DNA of 64,000 nt, from assembly GCA_963697355.1 (NCBI GenBank), contig CAVONV010000032.1, positions 62,001-126,000 on the forward strand, written 5' to 3'. Below the pieces are notes generated by a model, which had not been told where the DNA came from, made no database searches, and worked only from the letters and a program-made list of their open reading frames with translations. Position 1 is the first letter of the stretch, and each line of letters opens with the position of its first letter. The translations under genes were made by a program, and so were the position numbers. Shown here in pieces: positions 17,299 to 26,011 of the stretch. The DNA is from CAVONV01 sp963697355 (lineage in GTDB: Bacteria; Acidobacteriota; Vicinamibacteria; Marinacidobacterales; DATDRI01).

Positions 17299-17709
17299 CT
17301 AGCTGCTCACTTGTTCATTTTCCTGGGATACGCCATCTAGATAGACAATGTATCGCCGGTTTGGTGGAACACCGAGTGTGTCGATTAGTATCATTCTCAC
17401 GCACTGGTATGCTCGATGGTGATCCTTTTCAAAATCCACAAGTAGATATTCTGGAGTGCGGTGTCGGCCAAAATCCCCTTCCTGAAGCATATAGTCGAAG
17501 CCCATTTCTTTGCAGAGGGCCAACACTTTCTCAAAATATGGCTCTGTCCATCTTTTCTTGGGAAAGCACAGAAATACCCCGTAGTCATCCGCCGAATTAA
17601 TGTATTTTCGAAGTTCATCAACGGTCGACCAACCTTCTGGTCCTAGGTAGCAAAAGTCGAGTTCTACTCGGATCACGCGGTACTCTCCAGTGACTGTCCT
17701 GAAATCCAT
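17299..17709 (-). CDS. Hypothetical protein of 136 residues
   Basis: A soluble protein with balanced charge and aromatic content (ELDFCYLGPEGWSTVDELRK, YGVFLCFPKKRWTEPYF, CKEMGFDYMLQEGDFG). I do not recognise the family. ATG 17709 is chosen; a TTG at 17721 is in frame. Just upstream is a perfect palindrome CCTCAATCAATTGAGG (about 17715-17730), possibly regulatory. Codon use matches its neighbours, and the frame is better than any alternative here. It may share a transcript with the GNAT gene upstream, though a gap of 180 bases separates them. Confidence 0.55.
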   Translation of the reverse strand: MDFRTVTGEYRVIRVELDFCYLGPEGWSTVDELRKYINSADDYGVFLCFPKKRWTEPYFEKVLALCKEMGFDYMLQEGDFGRHRTPEYLLVDFEKDHHRAYQCVRMILIDTLGVPPNRRYIVYLDGVSQENEQVSS

Positions 17710-17887
17710 GCATGGCCTCAATCAATTGAGGGGATTCGTCTTAAGTCAGTAACCCGGTCGCGAGAACACCCAGGGCGTTCCGGAGACGCTCATGCCGGTC
17801 AAAGAGAGTCACGAACTCGCACTCACGGCGTCCACCCTTCGAACCGCACAAGAACTTGTTGGTCCAGTGCGGGTCAACTCCAGACCG

Positions 17888-18853
17888 TCACCGCGGGTCC
17901 TTTTCTAGAACATAGAAGTCTCTTTTTCGTTTCTCGATATCCACCTGCCGGAAATCGACGACTCTGTAGCCTCTCTTCATATAGGACTGAAACGCCTCGC
18001 GAACCCCCATCCTCCAGTCAAGAGGTATGGATCGGACCCCTTCGTCTTCCACGTCCGTCTCACGCAGCATCCGATAGAAGTCGAAGGGTATTTCTAACAG
18101 CAAGGACTCGTTGTCTTTGTCCAAGTCCAGGCCGCGCAGAGTTTCGAGCTCGACGATTCCGTTGGCACATTCCAACCTGGAATGTACAACTCGAGTGATC
18201 AACTGCTGACGGTCAAAAAGTGATTGAATATCTAGTTTTCGTCGACGCGCTTCCTTTCGCAGATCCCACAACATCGCAAATCGGTCGCTCGGCACATCGA
18301 CACGATTGAGGCGGCCCCCGAACTCGCCATAGACATCGGCATGGTAGTCAATAGCCTCCATGCCGAAATAATGGACGTTCCGATAAGCGTTGACTCCGGT
18401 GAGAGGATCGTACGTGCAGGTGATGGTGTAAACGCCGAAAAGCTCGATGAGAGCCTCTTTTTGGAATTCCTTGATGAGGACACCGAGGCCGAAGCTCTCA
18501 TAGCCAGGCTTGACCCCGGTGTACTGAGAGTAGAGCCACAGATTGTCCAGGGAACGAAAACCTAACAGCTTGTCTCTTACGCCCACGAACCCGTATGCGA
18601 AACCAACAAGGTGCTCGAGGTCTTGGCGGACAAATCCGCCTCCTTCTGACCCGGCAAAGACACCAACGTAGAGTGAGCTTCCGTCATAAAAGAAGTTCTC
18701 GCACATCATGTTGCGCGTGCTGGCGAGGAAGTCTTCAGGCCATTGCCAAATCTCGTCTCTTAGCTTCTCGTATTTGCGATAGTCGTTCGGGTCCGACGAA
18801 TCCTCGACCTTGAAAAGAAACTTCCTCCCCTTTTTCTCGACAATCTTTTCCAT
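17888..18853 (-). CDS. GNAT-superfamily acetyltransferase (COG3375-like)
   Basis: A 321-residue protein with the pattern of the predicted acetyltransferases of COG3375: YEKLRDEIWQWPEDF near the start, HLVGFAYGFVGVRD, then SQYTGVKPGYESFGLGVLIK (the acetyl-CoA loop region) and TITCTYDPLTGVNAYRNVHY followed by FGMEAIDYHADVYGEFGG. The final 100 residues are specific to this group. The substrate is unknown. It stands alone, flanked upstream by an intergenic repeat pair (18903-19020). ATG 18853 lacks a strong ribosome-binding site. Confidence 0.75.
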   Translation of the reverse strand: MEKIVEKKGRKFLFKVEDSSDPNDYRKYEKLRDEIWQWPEDFLASTRNMMCENFFYDGSSLYVGVFAGSEGGGFVRQDLEHLVGFAYGFVGVRDKLLGFRSLDNLWLYSQYTGVKPGYESFGLGVLIKEFQKEALIELFGVYTITCTYDPLTGVNAYRNVHYFGMEAIDYHADVYGEFGGRLNRVDVPSDRFAMLWDLRKEARRRKLDIQSLFDRQQLITRVVHSRLECANGIVELETLRGLDLDKDNESLLLEIPFDFYRMLRETDVEDEGVRSIPLDWRMGVREAFQSYMKRGYRVVDFRQVDIEKRKRDFYVLEKDPR

Positions 18854-18902
18854 TAGCTTGATTGGCGGTGCACAGAGAACCTACCCGTGCGCCGCTGATG
18901 CG

Positions 18903-19020
18903 AAATCGAGAAATCAGGAATTCAGGAATTCAAGAAGATCGGACACACTTTAGCCTAATCGATACTCTACTAAACAAATGCATTCTTGATTTCTTGAGTT
19001 CTTGAATTCTCGAATTCTTT
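18903..19020. repeat. Facing AAGAA/GAAATC-type repeat arms
   Basis: The left arm contains GAAATCGAGAAATCAGGAA and GGAATTCAAGAAG; the right arm contains TTCTTGATTTCTTGAGTTC and TTGAATTCTCGAATTC. This is the same arrangement as at 12951-13068 and 60880-60971. The arms lie between two genes read on the minus strand, so the structure would be transcribed. Confidence 0.8.
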
Positions 19021-19021
19021 C

Positions 19022-21141
19022 TTAGTTCAGTCCCCTTTTCTCCAACAACGGCTCGATCTTCGGCTCACGACCGCGGAATCGCTTGTAAAGAACCATGGGG
19101 TCTTCCGTTCCGCCCGTCGCGAGTATGTTCGTCCTGTAGGACGTGGCCGTTTCCTGGTCGAACAAGCTCGTCTCCTTGAATGCCTGGAAAGCGTCGGCGT
19201 CGAGAACCTCGGCCCAAATATAGCTGTAGTAGCCGGAGGAGTAGCCACCGGCGAAAATATGTGTAAAGTAGGGACTACGATACCGCGTGACAATCTCAGG
19301 GATGAGTCCAATCTTACCTAGCGACTCGCTCTCGAAGGCCAAGGTGTCTTTTTCCTCGGCCTCCTTCAATGTGTGCCAGTCCATATCGAGGAAGGACGCA
19401 GCAAGGTACTCCACCGTAACGAATCCCTGATTGAACTTGCTTGCGTCTATGATCTTCTGGACGAGATCGTCGGGAATGGGTTCACCGGTCTCGTAGTGCT
19501 TGGCGTACATCTTCAGCACTTCCGGCGAAGACGCCCAGTTCTCCATGATCTGAGACGGGAGCTCGACGAAATCCCTTGGTACCGACGTCCCGGACAAGGA
19601 TTCATAGGTGCAGTTGGACAAAAGACCATGGAGAGCGTGACCGAACTCATGGAACAAGGTCGCGGCTTCCTCGTAACTGATGAGCGCCGGCTTGTCACCC
19701 GTCGGTTTGGAAAGGTTGCCCACGTTGTAGATGACGGGAGTAATGTTCTTACCGTCCAACTTGTGCTGCTTTCGGAAGCTACTCATCCAAGCGCCGCCCT
19801 CTTTACTGGCTCTCGGAAAATAGTCCGTATAAAGGATGCCGATGTGAGAACCGTCGGCTTCCTTGACCTCGAAGACCTTCACGTCCTCATGGTACTTGGG
19901 AATGTCCTGTCGCTCTTCGAACGTGATACCAAACAGCTTGTTGGCAACCATGAACGCGCCATCAATGACGTTTTCCACCTTGAAGTAGGGTCGAATGGCT
20001 TCCTCATCCAATTGGTACTTCACCTTTCGTATCCTCTCAGCGTAGTACCACCAATCCCACGGCTTCAGCTCGAAGCCTCCCCCTCTTCGTCGATCATTGC
20101 CTGCATCATGGCCGCTTCCTTCTTCGCCATGACGAGAGCGGGTTTCCACAGCTTGTTGAGAAGGTCGTAAACGTTTTCCGGGACTTTGGCCATGGCTTCC
20201 TCGAGCACGAAGTGGGCATGCGTCTCATACCCTAGGAGCTTTGCCTTTTTCACACGCAGTGCAGCCAGTCGGGAGGCGTTTTTTTTGTTATCGCGCTCGT
20301 TGTCGTTGTTGCCCCGGTTGATGTAGGCATTGAAGATCTTTTCTCTGAGCTCGCGCTTTTCGGAATATTGAAGAAAAGGGAGCATGCTGGGTTTGTGGAG
20401 CGTAAAGACCCACTTGCCTTCGTAGCCACGCTCGGCAGCTGCTTCGGCGGCGCCGGCCACAACGGCATCAGGCAATCCTGCCTGATCCGCTTCGTTCTCG
20501 ATGACCATTTCAAAGGAATTGTTCTCCTTCAATACGTTCTCACCGAATTTCACGCTGAGGACGGAAAGCTCTTCATTGACCTTCCTAAGCTCGGCTTTCT
20601 TCGCGTCGTCTAGATTGGCACCGCCTCTCACAAACGTTTTGTACTGATCCTCCAGCAACCGATTCTGCTCCGGCGTAAGCTCGAGCTCGTCCCTGCTTTC
20701 ATAAACAGCCTGGACCCTTTTGAATAGATCCTCATTCAGGAGAATATCGTCTTGATGCTTGGAGAGAACAGGGGCCAACTCTTTCTCAATTGTTTGTATC
20801 TTGTCGTTCGTCAGTGATGAGCTCCGATTGTTGAAGACGTAGTCCACCTTGGTCAAAAGCGCACCGCTACGCTCCAGCACTTCAACGGTGTTCTCGAAGG
20901 TGGGAGACTCGGCGTTACCGACGATGGCATCGACCTCCGCCCGCTGCTTCTTCATTCCTTCCTCGTAAGCAGGTTTGAAGTGCTCCTCTTTGATTAGGTC
21001 AAAGGGCGGCACGCCGAAAGGCGTATCCCATTCGGAAAGAAATGGATTCAGCATTGATTCAGCGCCCGGCTCTTCGGTCGGTTGGGCGCAAGACCAAGGC
21101 AGAATGAATACGGCAAGAGACATCAGGATCACCTTCTTCAT
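19022..21141 (-). CDS. M3-family oligopeptidase lipoprotein, one frameshift
   Basis: One gene read in two frames. The upstream half (21141 to about 20080) starts MKKVILMSLAVFILPWSCAQ with a lipobox (LPWSC) and AAAGGA before the ATG. It carries the N-terminal Dcp/OpdA-type region (FDLIKEEHFKPAYEEGMKKQ, SPTFENTVEVLE). The downstream half (about 20090 to 19022) has FELKPWDWWYYAERIRK, the zinc motif LFHEFGHALHGLL, and ends RFRGREPKIEPLLEKRGLN. The frames meet at a C5 run (20079-20083); one more C would restore a protein of about 700 residues, the normal length. It would cleave oligopeptides or release dipeptides at the membrane. Either a sequence error or a fresh mutation. Confidence 0.88.
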
Positions 21142-21359
21142 CGTCGTTCCTTTCTTGGGTGCTGGCACTTTCGACCAGGGAGCGCAAGTCTTCTAGAGCG
21201 AACATGCACCAGCCCAACATGGAAAACACATGGAAACAGGGTGCAAAATCGAGCAAAGTCGACGAGGATTCATATCGAAAAGGGATACTAGTAGTAGTCC
21301 ATCATTGAATCAAGTGCCTCCCCTCGTCTGATTTACATGAGCTGTCTGGTCCGAGCTTT

Positions 21360-22388
21360 TTATTGAGGTTTCAGGTCCTCAATGAAGTTTGCTTCTACCC
21401 ACCAGATGCCCGGGAGGCCTGTCTCCGGTGTGTTATGAAGCTCCCGCATTTTGGTGAGGGTGAGTCGAGAGCCCGCAAGCTCCACGGCCTTGTTTCGGGC
21501 GCTCATGAAAAAGAACACCCTCCTGTCCGGGGAAACGTAGGGGGAGTACTCCAGACCTCCGTTCGTATTGATTTTGTTCCCCAAATTGATGGGCTCACTC
21601 CAGGTGTCGTCAGGATTTCGGTAGACGATGTAGTAATCCGTCGCCCCAAGGCTGTCAGACATTCCAAAAATCGGAACAATCAAATAGCTCTCATCGGGAG
21701 CAATGAAGGCGTTGAACTGGTTGCGTGTCGCATTGACCTGTTTGGGTAGCGGCTCTGGTTTCACGAACTCGCCGTCTTGATAGCGAGAGCGGAAGATCGC
21801 GTTGCCACCATCGGGCAAATCGCGTGTGAAGTACAACGTGCCATCCCGGGTCACCGAGGGAAAGAAGTTGCTCGATCCATCATTAATAGTCTCCGATAGT
21901 CGATAGGGATCTCCCCAACCCTCTCCCGTTCGTTTCATCGCCCAGATCGAGTGATGCTCATCCGCCTCCTCCCCGCCGTCAGCAGGTCGCGTCGAGGCGA
22001 AGTACAGCGTCTCCCCATCGGGGGCGATGGCCGGCTCTATGTCGGACCAACGGGGATCCGCCGAAAAGGGTGCGACCTCGAGCTCGGTCCAGCGGCCATC
22101 GACTTGCCGCGTGACCAAGATCGCCGTCAGTTGATAGTTGCCCAGGCTCGCCCCGATATACATTTCCGAACCATCAGGCATCATAGCCACGTCACGCGTG
22201 TAGAGACCCGTGTTGACGATCCCTGGAGCAAAGAGCTGAGGTTCGCGCCCCGGCAGCGTCTGGCCGAGATAAGGACCGGTCAAAACAATCGATGCATCGG
22301 ACCCAGACTCAGGTTGCTTCTGAGAACAACCTAGAGCCAGAAGAGTCATCGAGACCAGAACAAGGACTGCGCGATTGGGAGTTCGCAT
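21360..22388 (-). CDS. PD40 (TolB-like) beta-propeller lipoprotein
   Basis: A 342-residue protein from ATG 22388 with AAAGGAG before it. The N-terminus MRTPNRAVLVLVSMTLLALG followed by CSQKQ is a lipoprotein signal. The body has WD40-like PD40 repeats: IEPAIAPDGETLYFAST, FFPSVTRDGTLYFTRD, LEYSPYVSPDRRVFFFMSAR. These form a TolB-type propeller. It looks like the exported family that often sits beside peptidases in this phylum; role unknown. A long inverted repeat lies upstream (22447-22515). Confidence 0.85.
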   Translation of the reverse strand: MRTPNRAVLVLVSMTLLALGCSQKQPESGSDASIVLTGPYLGQTLPGREPQLFAPGIVNTGLYTRDVAMMPDGSEMYIGASLGNYQLTAILVTRQVDGRWTELEVAPFSADPRWSDIEPAIAPDGETLYFASTRPADGGEEADEHHSIWAMKRTGEGWGDPYRLSETINDGSSNFFPSVTRDGTLYFTRDLPDGGNAIFRSRYQDGEFVKPEPLPKQVNATRNQFNAFIAPDESYLIVPIFGMSDSLGATDYYIVYRNPDDTWSEPINLGNKINTNGGLEYSPYVSPDRRVFFFMSARNKAVELAGSRLTLTKMRELHNTPETGLPGIWWVEANFIEDLKPQ

Positions 22389-22446
22389 AGGGCGCTCCTT
22401 TCGTATCCCTCCAATGCGAGGTAGTTTACCCCGATAAGATTCCACG

Positions 22447-22515
22447 GAGAAAAGGGGACAGGTCCCTTTTTTCGGTAGCGGAAAGGACGAAAGAAAGGAC
22501 CTGTCCCCTTTTCTC
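22447..22515. repeat. 19-bp perfect inverted repeat with GGGGACAGGTCC arms
   Basis: GAGAAAAGGGGACAGGTCC (22447-22465) and its exact reverse complement (22497-22515) flank 31 bases. Within the left arm, GGGGAC-AG-GTCCC followed by TTTTTT also makes a small terminator-like hairpin. Similar GGGGACAG or GGGACGGGTCCC structures occur at 35086-35142 and 58645-58671. Confidence 0.88.
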
Positions 22516-22686
22516 TCATTCGAGCATTGACGTCCTTGCTCGTATCTGGTCGAATGGGGACTCAGGTGTTCAGGATGACCGGCGAACGAGGGGATTTCTA
22601 GTCATGTTAGACACCAATGGCCAGCCAACGTCCCTGCGGTTCCGAGGCTCCTCCTTGATACGTCAAAATCCAAAAGGAGACACGAA

Positions 22687-23115
22687 ATGATTCTCAAGAT
22701 GACGGTTACTCTACTCGCGCTCACTTTCCTCTGTGCACCTTTCTTCGTATTGGCCAAAGGAGAGCAAGCGGCCGACGAGCCCCAAAACCTCCTCGTGGTA
22801 TGGACGAGCGGAGACAAGGAAGTCGCCCTCAAAATGGTCTTCATGTACACCTACAATGCCAAAAAGAACGGTTGGTGGGAAGGTGTACGGCTCCTGGTGT
22901 GGGGCCCCTCTGCCAAGCTATTGTCCGAAGACACGCAGCTGCAGGACTACGTCAAGAAGATGAAAGAAGAAGGCGTCGACGTCATCGCGTGCAAAGCCTG
23001 TGCGGACTCCTACGGCGTATCGGAAAAATTGGAGGCCATCGGTATCAAGGTGTTTTATGTAGGCCAAGACTTCACGAAGGCCCTCAAATCCGACTGGAAG
23101 ACCGTTACGTTTTAG
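22687..23115 (+). CDS. Exported DsrE-family protein
   Basis: A 142-residue protein with AAAAGGAGACACGAA before ATG 22687 and a signal peptide (LALTFLCAPFFVLAKG). The mature part is a DsrE/DsrF-like fold: NLLVVWTSGDKEVALKMVFM, GVRLLVWGPSAKLLSEDTQL, YVKKMKEEGVDVIACKACAD and KVFYVGQDFTKALKS. The CKAC pair is where related proteins have their reactive cysteines. DsrE relatives relay sulfur or act in thiol chemistry; in the periplasm a redox or sulfur-binding role is possible but unproved. It stands alone. Confidence 0.82.
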   Translation: MILKMTVTLLALTFLCAPFFVLAKGEQAADEPQNLLVVWTSGDKEVALKMVFMYTYNAKKNGWWEGVRLLVWGPSAKLLSEDTQLQDYVKKMKEEGVDVIACKACADSYGVSEKLEAIGIKVFYVGQDFTKALKSDWKTVTF

Positions 23116-23146
23116 ATATTAGCCGGAATCATCCGTCACTTTGGGA

Positions 23147-23194
23147 AGAACTCAAGGACTTGAGGACTCGAGAACTCAAGAACTCGAGAATCCG
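23147..23194. repeat. GAACTC/GGACTTGAGGACTCGAG-type repeat tract
   Basis: A run of degenerate 8-base words (GAACTCAA, GGACTTGA, GGACTCGA, GAACTCAA, GAACTCGA) ending in GAATCCGG, akin to the tract at 6195-6226. CTCAAGGACTTGAG inside it is palindromic. Confidence 0.75.
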
Positions 23195-23285
23195 GAAATG
23201 TAGCCGCACATAGACGTACATCTGGGGTAGTCAATCGTGGCTACCGTTCCCCACTCTTCCTTTATTGCCAGTCACTTATGGGTGT

Positions 23286-23330
23286 GTCATTCACACTATT
23301 GACTGAATGACCAAATAGACTAATATAGTC
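23286..23330 (+). promoter_or_regulatory. tetR promoter with two operator-like palindromes
   Basis: TTGACT (23299-23304) and TAATAT (23321-23326) are 16 bases apart. GTCATTCA (23286-23293) / TGAATGAC (23304-23311) surrounds the -35, and the perfect palindrome GACTAATATAGTC (23318-23330) covers the -10. The predicted transcription start falls on or beside ATG 23334. The arrangement suits autorepression by the TetR-type product. Confidence 0.75.
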
Positions 23331-23333
23331 ATT

Positions 23334-24008
23334 ATGAAGGATTGGACATACCCCCAAATCGAGGAGCTCCTGGAGTCCTTCTCCATGGACCAGGGGGAAT
23401 CCGACCCGCGGGCTCTCAAGCGCCAACGGATTCTGAAGGCCGCCACGGAGCTCTTCATTCAGCACGGGTATCGCAAAACCAGCGTAGACGAAGTAGCGCG
23501 GGACTCCGGGGTCGCGAAAGGCACCGTTTACCTGTATTTCAAAACCAAGGCGGACCTACTGACCCAGGCCATCGTCGAGGAGAAAAAACGCTTCGTCGTC
23601 AGGCTAAAACCCGTACTCGAAGCTCCACCAAAGCAACGATTGGGGTTGTACGTTCGCATGGCTCTCGTCGTCCTCAGCGAAATGCCGCTCATGTCAAAGC
23701 TCATGAGCGGCGATCGCGAAGTGCTCATGGTGCTCGAGGAGATGGATGCAGATCTTCGACAGCAAGCGCTAGGTTTTCAACTGCATTTCGCATCCGAAAT
23801 GCTGGATGCTGCCGCAGCACCCCACAAATTTACTCCCGAAGAGCTTCAAGAAAGAGCCAAAGTTCTTCTGGGGCTCGTATACTCCTTTGGGATCATCTCC
23901 GACGAGAGAGTACGACAAGATGTCTCCGTCGAACGATTCGCCGAGATTCTGGCCGACATTATCCTTCATGGAGTCGGAAAGCCGGCACACGAGGTAAACC
24001 ATGCATAA
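23334..24008 (+). CDS. TetR-family transcriptional regulator
   Basis: A 224-residue regulator. The helix-turn-helix is RILKAATELFIQHGYRKTSV, then DEVARDSGVAKGTVYLYFKT, a textbook TetR N-terminus; the C-terminal ligand/dimer domain is helical. There is no Shine-Dalgarno before ATG 23334, which lies seven bases beyond the promoter -10, so the message may be leaderless; an inner ATG at residue 18 (MDQGESDP) is an alternative. Its stop overlaps the LolA-like gene by eight bases. It most likely represses the whole lolA-like/ABC operon in response to an envelope ligand. Confidence 0.93.
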   Translation: MKDWTYPQIEELLESFSMDQGESDPRALKRQRILKAATELFIQHGYRKTSVDEVARDSGVAKGTVYLYFKTKADLLTQAIVEEKKRFVVRLKPVLEAPPKQRLGLYVRMALVVLSEMPLMSKLMSGDREVLMVLEEMDADLRQQALGFQLHFASEMLDAAAAPHKFTPEELQERAKVLLGLVYSFGIISDERVRQDVSVERFAEILADIILHGVGKPAHEVNHA

Positions 24009-24768
24009 AAGAGCCGTTCTCCTTCTCGCGGTTTTGCAGACCACCAGTCTTCTTGCTATGGCTTGGTGGCCGACCTCATCCACCGGTCCTACCGTGGAGC
24101 AGCTTCTGCAAAAAACAGACGATCTGATGAGAGGCGAATCGAGCGAGGGTAAAACCACCATGCGTGTCAAAACCGCACGTTGGGATCGGACCATGACGAT
24201 GCAGAGTTGGTCCGAAGGAACTCAGAAAACCCTCATCCAGATCCTCTCACCTCCCAAGGAAAGAGGCACCGCGACCCTTAAAGTGGAGAACAATATCTGG
24301 AACTACCTACCCAAAGTCGATCGCACCATCAAGGTTCCCGGCTCGATGATGTCCGGGTCGTGGATGGGAAGTCACTTCTCCAATGATGACCTGGTCAGGA
24401 ACTCTCGGTTCTCTGACGACTACACTTGTGAGTTTCTGGAGAAGCCCGCCGGCCGGAGCGAAGGCCACTACGTCATCAAATGCATCCCCAAGCCCGAAGC
24501 GCCGGTGGTTTGGGGCAAAGTCGTGATCAAAATCCGCGCTGTCGACGAACTGGTCGACGAAAGCACATTTTACGATGAAGACGACAAGGCCGTCCGTACG
24601 TTCACATATGACGACATCGGAGACATTGGCGGGCGGATACTCCCCCGTCGAATGACGGTCGTGCCGGCCGACAAGCCGGACGAGTTCACCCAGATTACCT
24701 ACGATGAACTGAAGTTCGACGTGAAACACCCCGAGCGGTTGTTTACTCTACAGGCACTCAGAAAATAG
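24001..24768 (+). CDS. LolA-like outer-membrane lipoprotein-sorting protein
   Basis: A 255-residue exported protein overlapping the tetR stop by eight bases. The signal region is RAVLLLAVLQTTSLLAMAWW. The mature part has the LolA-like half-barrel features of the outer membrane lipoprotein-sorting family (PF17131 type): TTMRVKTARWDRTMTMQSWS, TLIQILSPPKERGTATLKV, NNIWNYLPKVDRTIKVPGSM, MGSHFSNDDLVR, then ELVDESTFYDEDDKAVRTFT. Such proteins carry a lipid or lipoprotein across the periplasm. The two FtsX-type permeases and ATPase downstream fit an extraction complex handing cargo to it. Confidence 0.87.
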   Translation: MHKRAVLLLAVLQTTSLLAMAWWPTSSTGPTVEQLLQKTDDLMRGESSEGKTTMRVKTARWDRTMTMQSWSEGTQKTLIQILSPPKERGTATLKVENNIWNYLPKVDRTIKVPGSMMSGSWMGSHFSNDDLVRNSRFSDDYTCEFLEKPAGRSEGHYVIKCIPKPEAPVVWGKVVIKIRAVDELVDESTFYDEDDKAVRTFTYDDIGDIGGRILPRRMTVVPADKPDEFTQITYDELKFDVKHPERLFTLQALRK

Positions 24769-24778
24769 AGGTTGCGTC

Positions 24779-25990
24779 ATGGTACTCAAGATGGCCTGGC
24801 GAAACATCTGGCGCAACCGGCGCCGTACTCTCGTCACGGTAGGCGCGATGACTCTCGCGTTGTGGATATTGATCCTCTACACGAGCCTCGTTGAAGGCTA
24901 CCTTCGCGACATCGAGCGCAACATCCTCGAGCTGGAACTGGGTGACGTGCAGATTCACGCCCAGGGTTACCTCAACAAACCGTCGATTTACGACACCATT
25001 GAAGATTCAGATTTTCTCGTCGACCGACTGGCCGAGCACGACTACTCCGCAAGTGCCCGCTTGCTGGGAGGCGGCCTCGTCGCCTCCGGCGATTCTTCGG
25101 CAGGAGCATCACTGCGAGGAATCGACACCGAGCAAGACTCTCGGGTGAGCATGATTGCGGAACATGTCATCGAGGGCCGCTGGCTCGACCCCTCCGACCC
25201 GAGTGGAGTTGTGCTGGGACGGCGGTTGGCACACACGCTAAATGCCAAGATCGGCGACGAGTTGGTGATGTTGAGTCAAGCAACGGATGGCAGCATGGCG
25301 AACGATCTTTTCTACGTACGAGGCGTTCTGGCGGGTATCAGCGACGGGACCGATCGCGCCGGAGTCTTCATGACGGCGGAGTCGTTCCGCACTTTCTTCA
25401 GCCTCGCGAACGGCGCCCACCAGATCGTGGTCCGCCGCCCCGAGAACCAAGAGCTCGACGTCACCGCCGCGACCATCGCCAAGCTGGCTCCCTCGAACGA
25501 TGTCAAGACATGGCGTGATCTCTTGCCGACCATGGCTTCTCTTCTCGACTCGACTCGCAGCATGATTCAGATCGTGTTCTTCGTCATATACATCGTCGTT
25601 GCCATCCTCATTCTCAACGCAATGTTGATGGCGGTGTTCGAGAGAATCCGCGAGTTCGGGGTCCTCAAGGCCATCGGCGTCAGTCCGGAAAAGGTACTCA
25701 CCATCATACTGACCGAAAGCAGCATTCAAACCGGACTGGCAATTCTCGTTGGAGTGGCACTCAGCCTGCCCGGACTCTGGTACTTGGTAAACTTCGGCAT
25801 CGACACGGGAGCACTCGGCGGCATGTCCATGATGGGCATCGCATGGAACCGGATGTGGTATGGCGTGGTCACACCGTGGAGCTTTATTGCGCCGGTGGTG
25901 ACGCTCGTCATCATGGTATCTATTGCCGTCATCTATCCCGCACTCAAGGCAGCGCGCATCAGTCCCGTCGAAGCCATGCGCCACCAATAA
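24779..25990 (+). CDS. FtsX-type ABC permease (LolC/E- or MacB-like), first copy
   Basis: A 403-residue permease with the classical order: N-terminal membrane helix (RTLVTVGAMTLALWILILYT), a large periplasmic domain (about residues 45-265), and three C-terminal helices (IVFFVIYIVVAILILNAMLM, TGLALLVG-like region, FIAPVVTLVIMVSIAVIYPA). The FtsX consensus ERIREFGVLKAIGVSPEKVL is present. It starts ten bases after the LolA-like gene. With the second permease and the ATPase it would form a heterodimeric, mechanically acting ABC complex of the Lol/Mac type in the inner membrane. Confidence 0.93.
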   Translation: MVLKMAWRNIWRNRRRTLVTVGAMTLALWILILYTSLVEGYLRDIERNILELELGDVQIHAQGYLNKPSIYDTIEDSDFLVDRLAEHDYSASARLLGGGLVASGDSSAGASLRGIDTEQDSRVSMIAEHVIEGRWLDPSDPSGVVLGRRLAHTLNAKIGDELVMLSQATDGSMANDLFYVRGVLAGISDGTDRAGVFMTAESFRTFFSLANGAHQIVVRRPENQELDVTAATIAKLAPSNDVKTWRDLLPTMASLLDSTRSMIQIVFFVIYIVVAILILNAMLMAVFERIREFGVLKAIGVSPEKVLTIILTESSIQTGLAILVGVALSLPGLWYLVNFGIDTGALGGMSMMGIAWNRMWYGVVTPWSFIAPVVTLVIMVSIAVIYPALKAARISPVEAMRHQ

Positions 25991-26011
25991 TAAGTAGGAG
26001 GAGCAGGGATC

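Noticed and set aside
25238..25987. 249-codon minus-strand frame rich in His and Asp
   Set aside because: Shadow of the first ABC permease; composition is that of reverse-read membrane helices.
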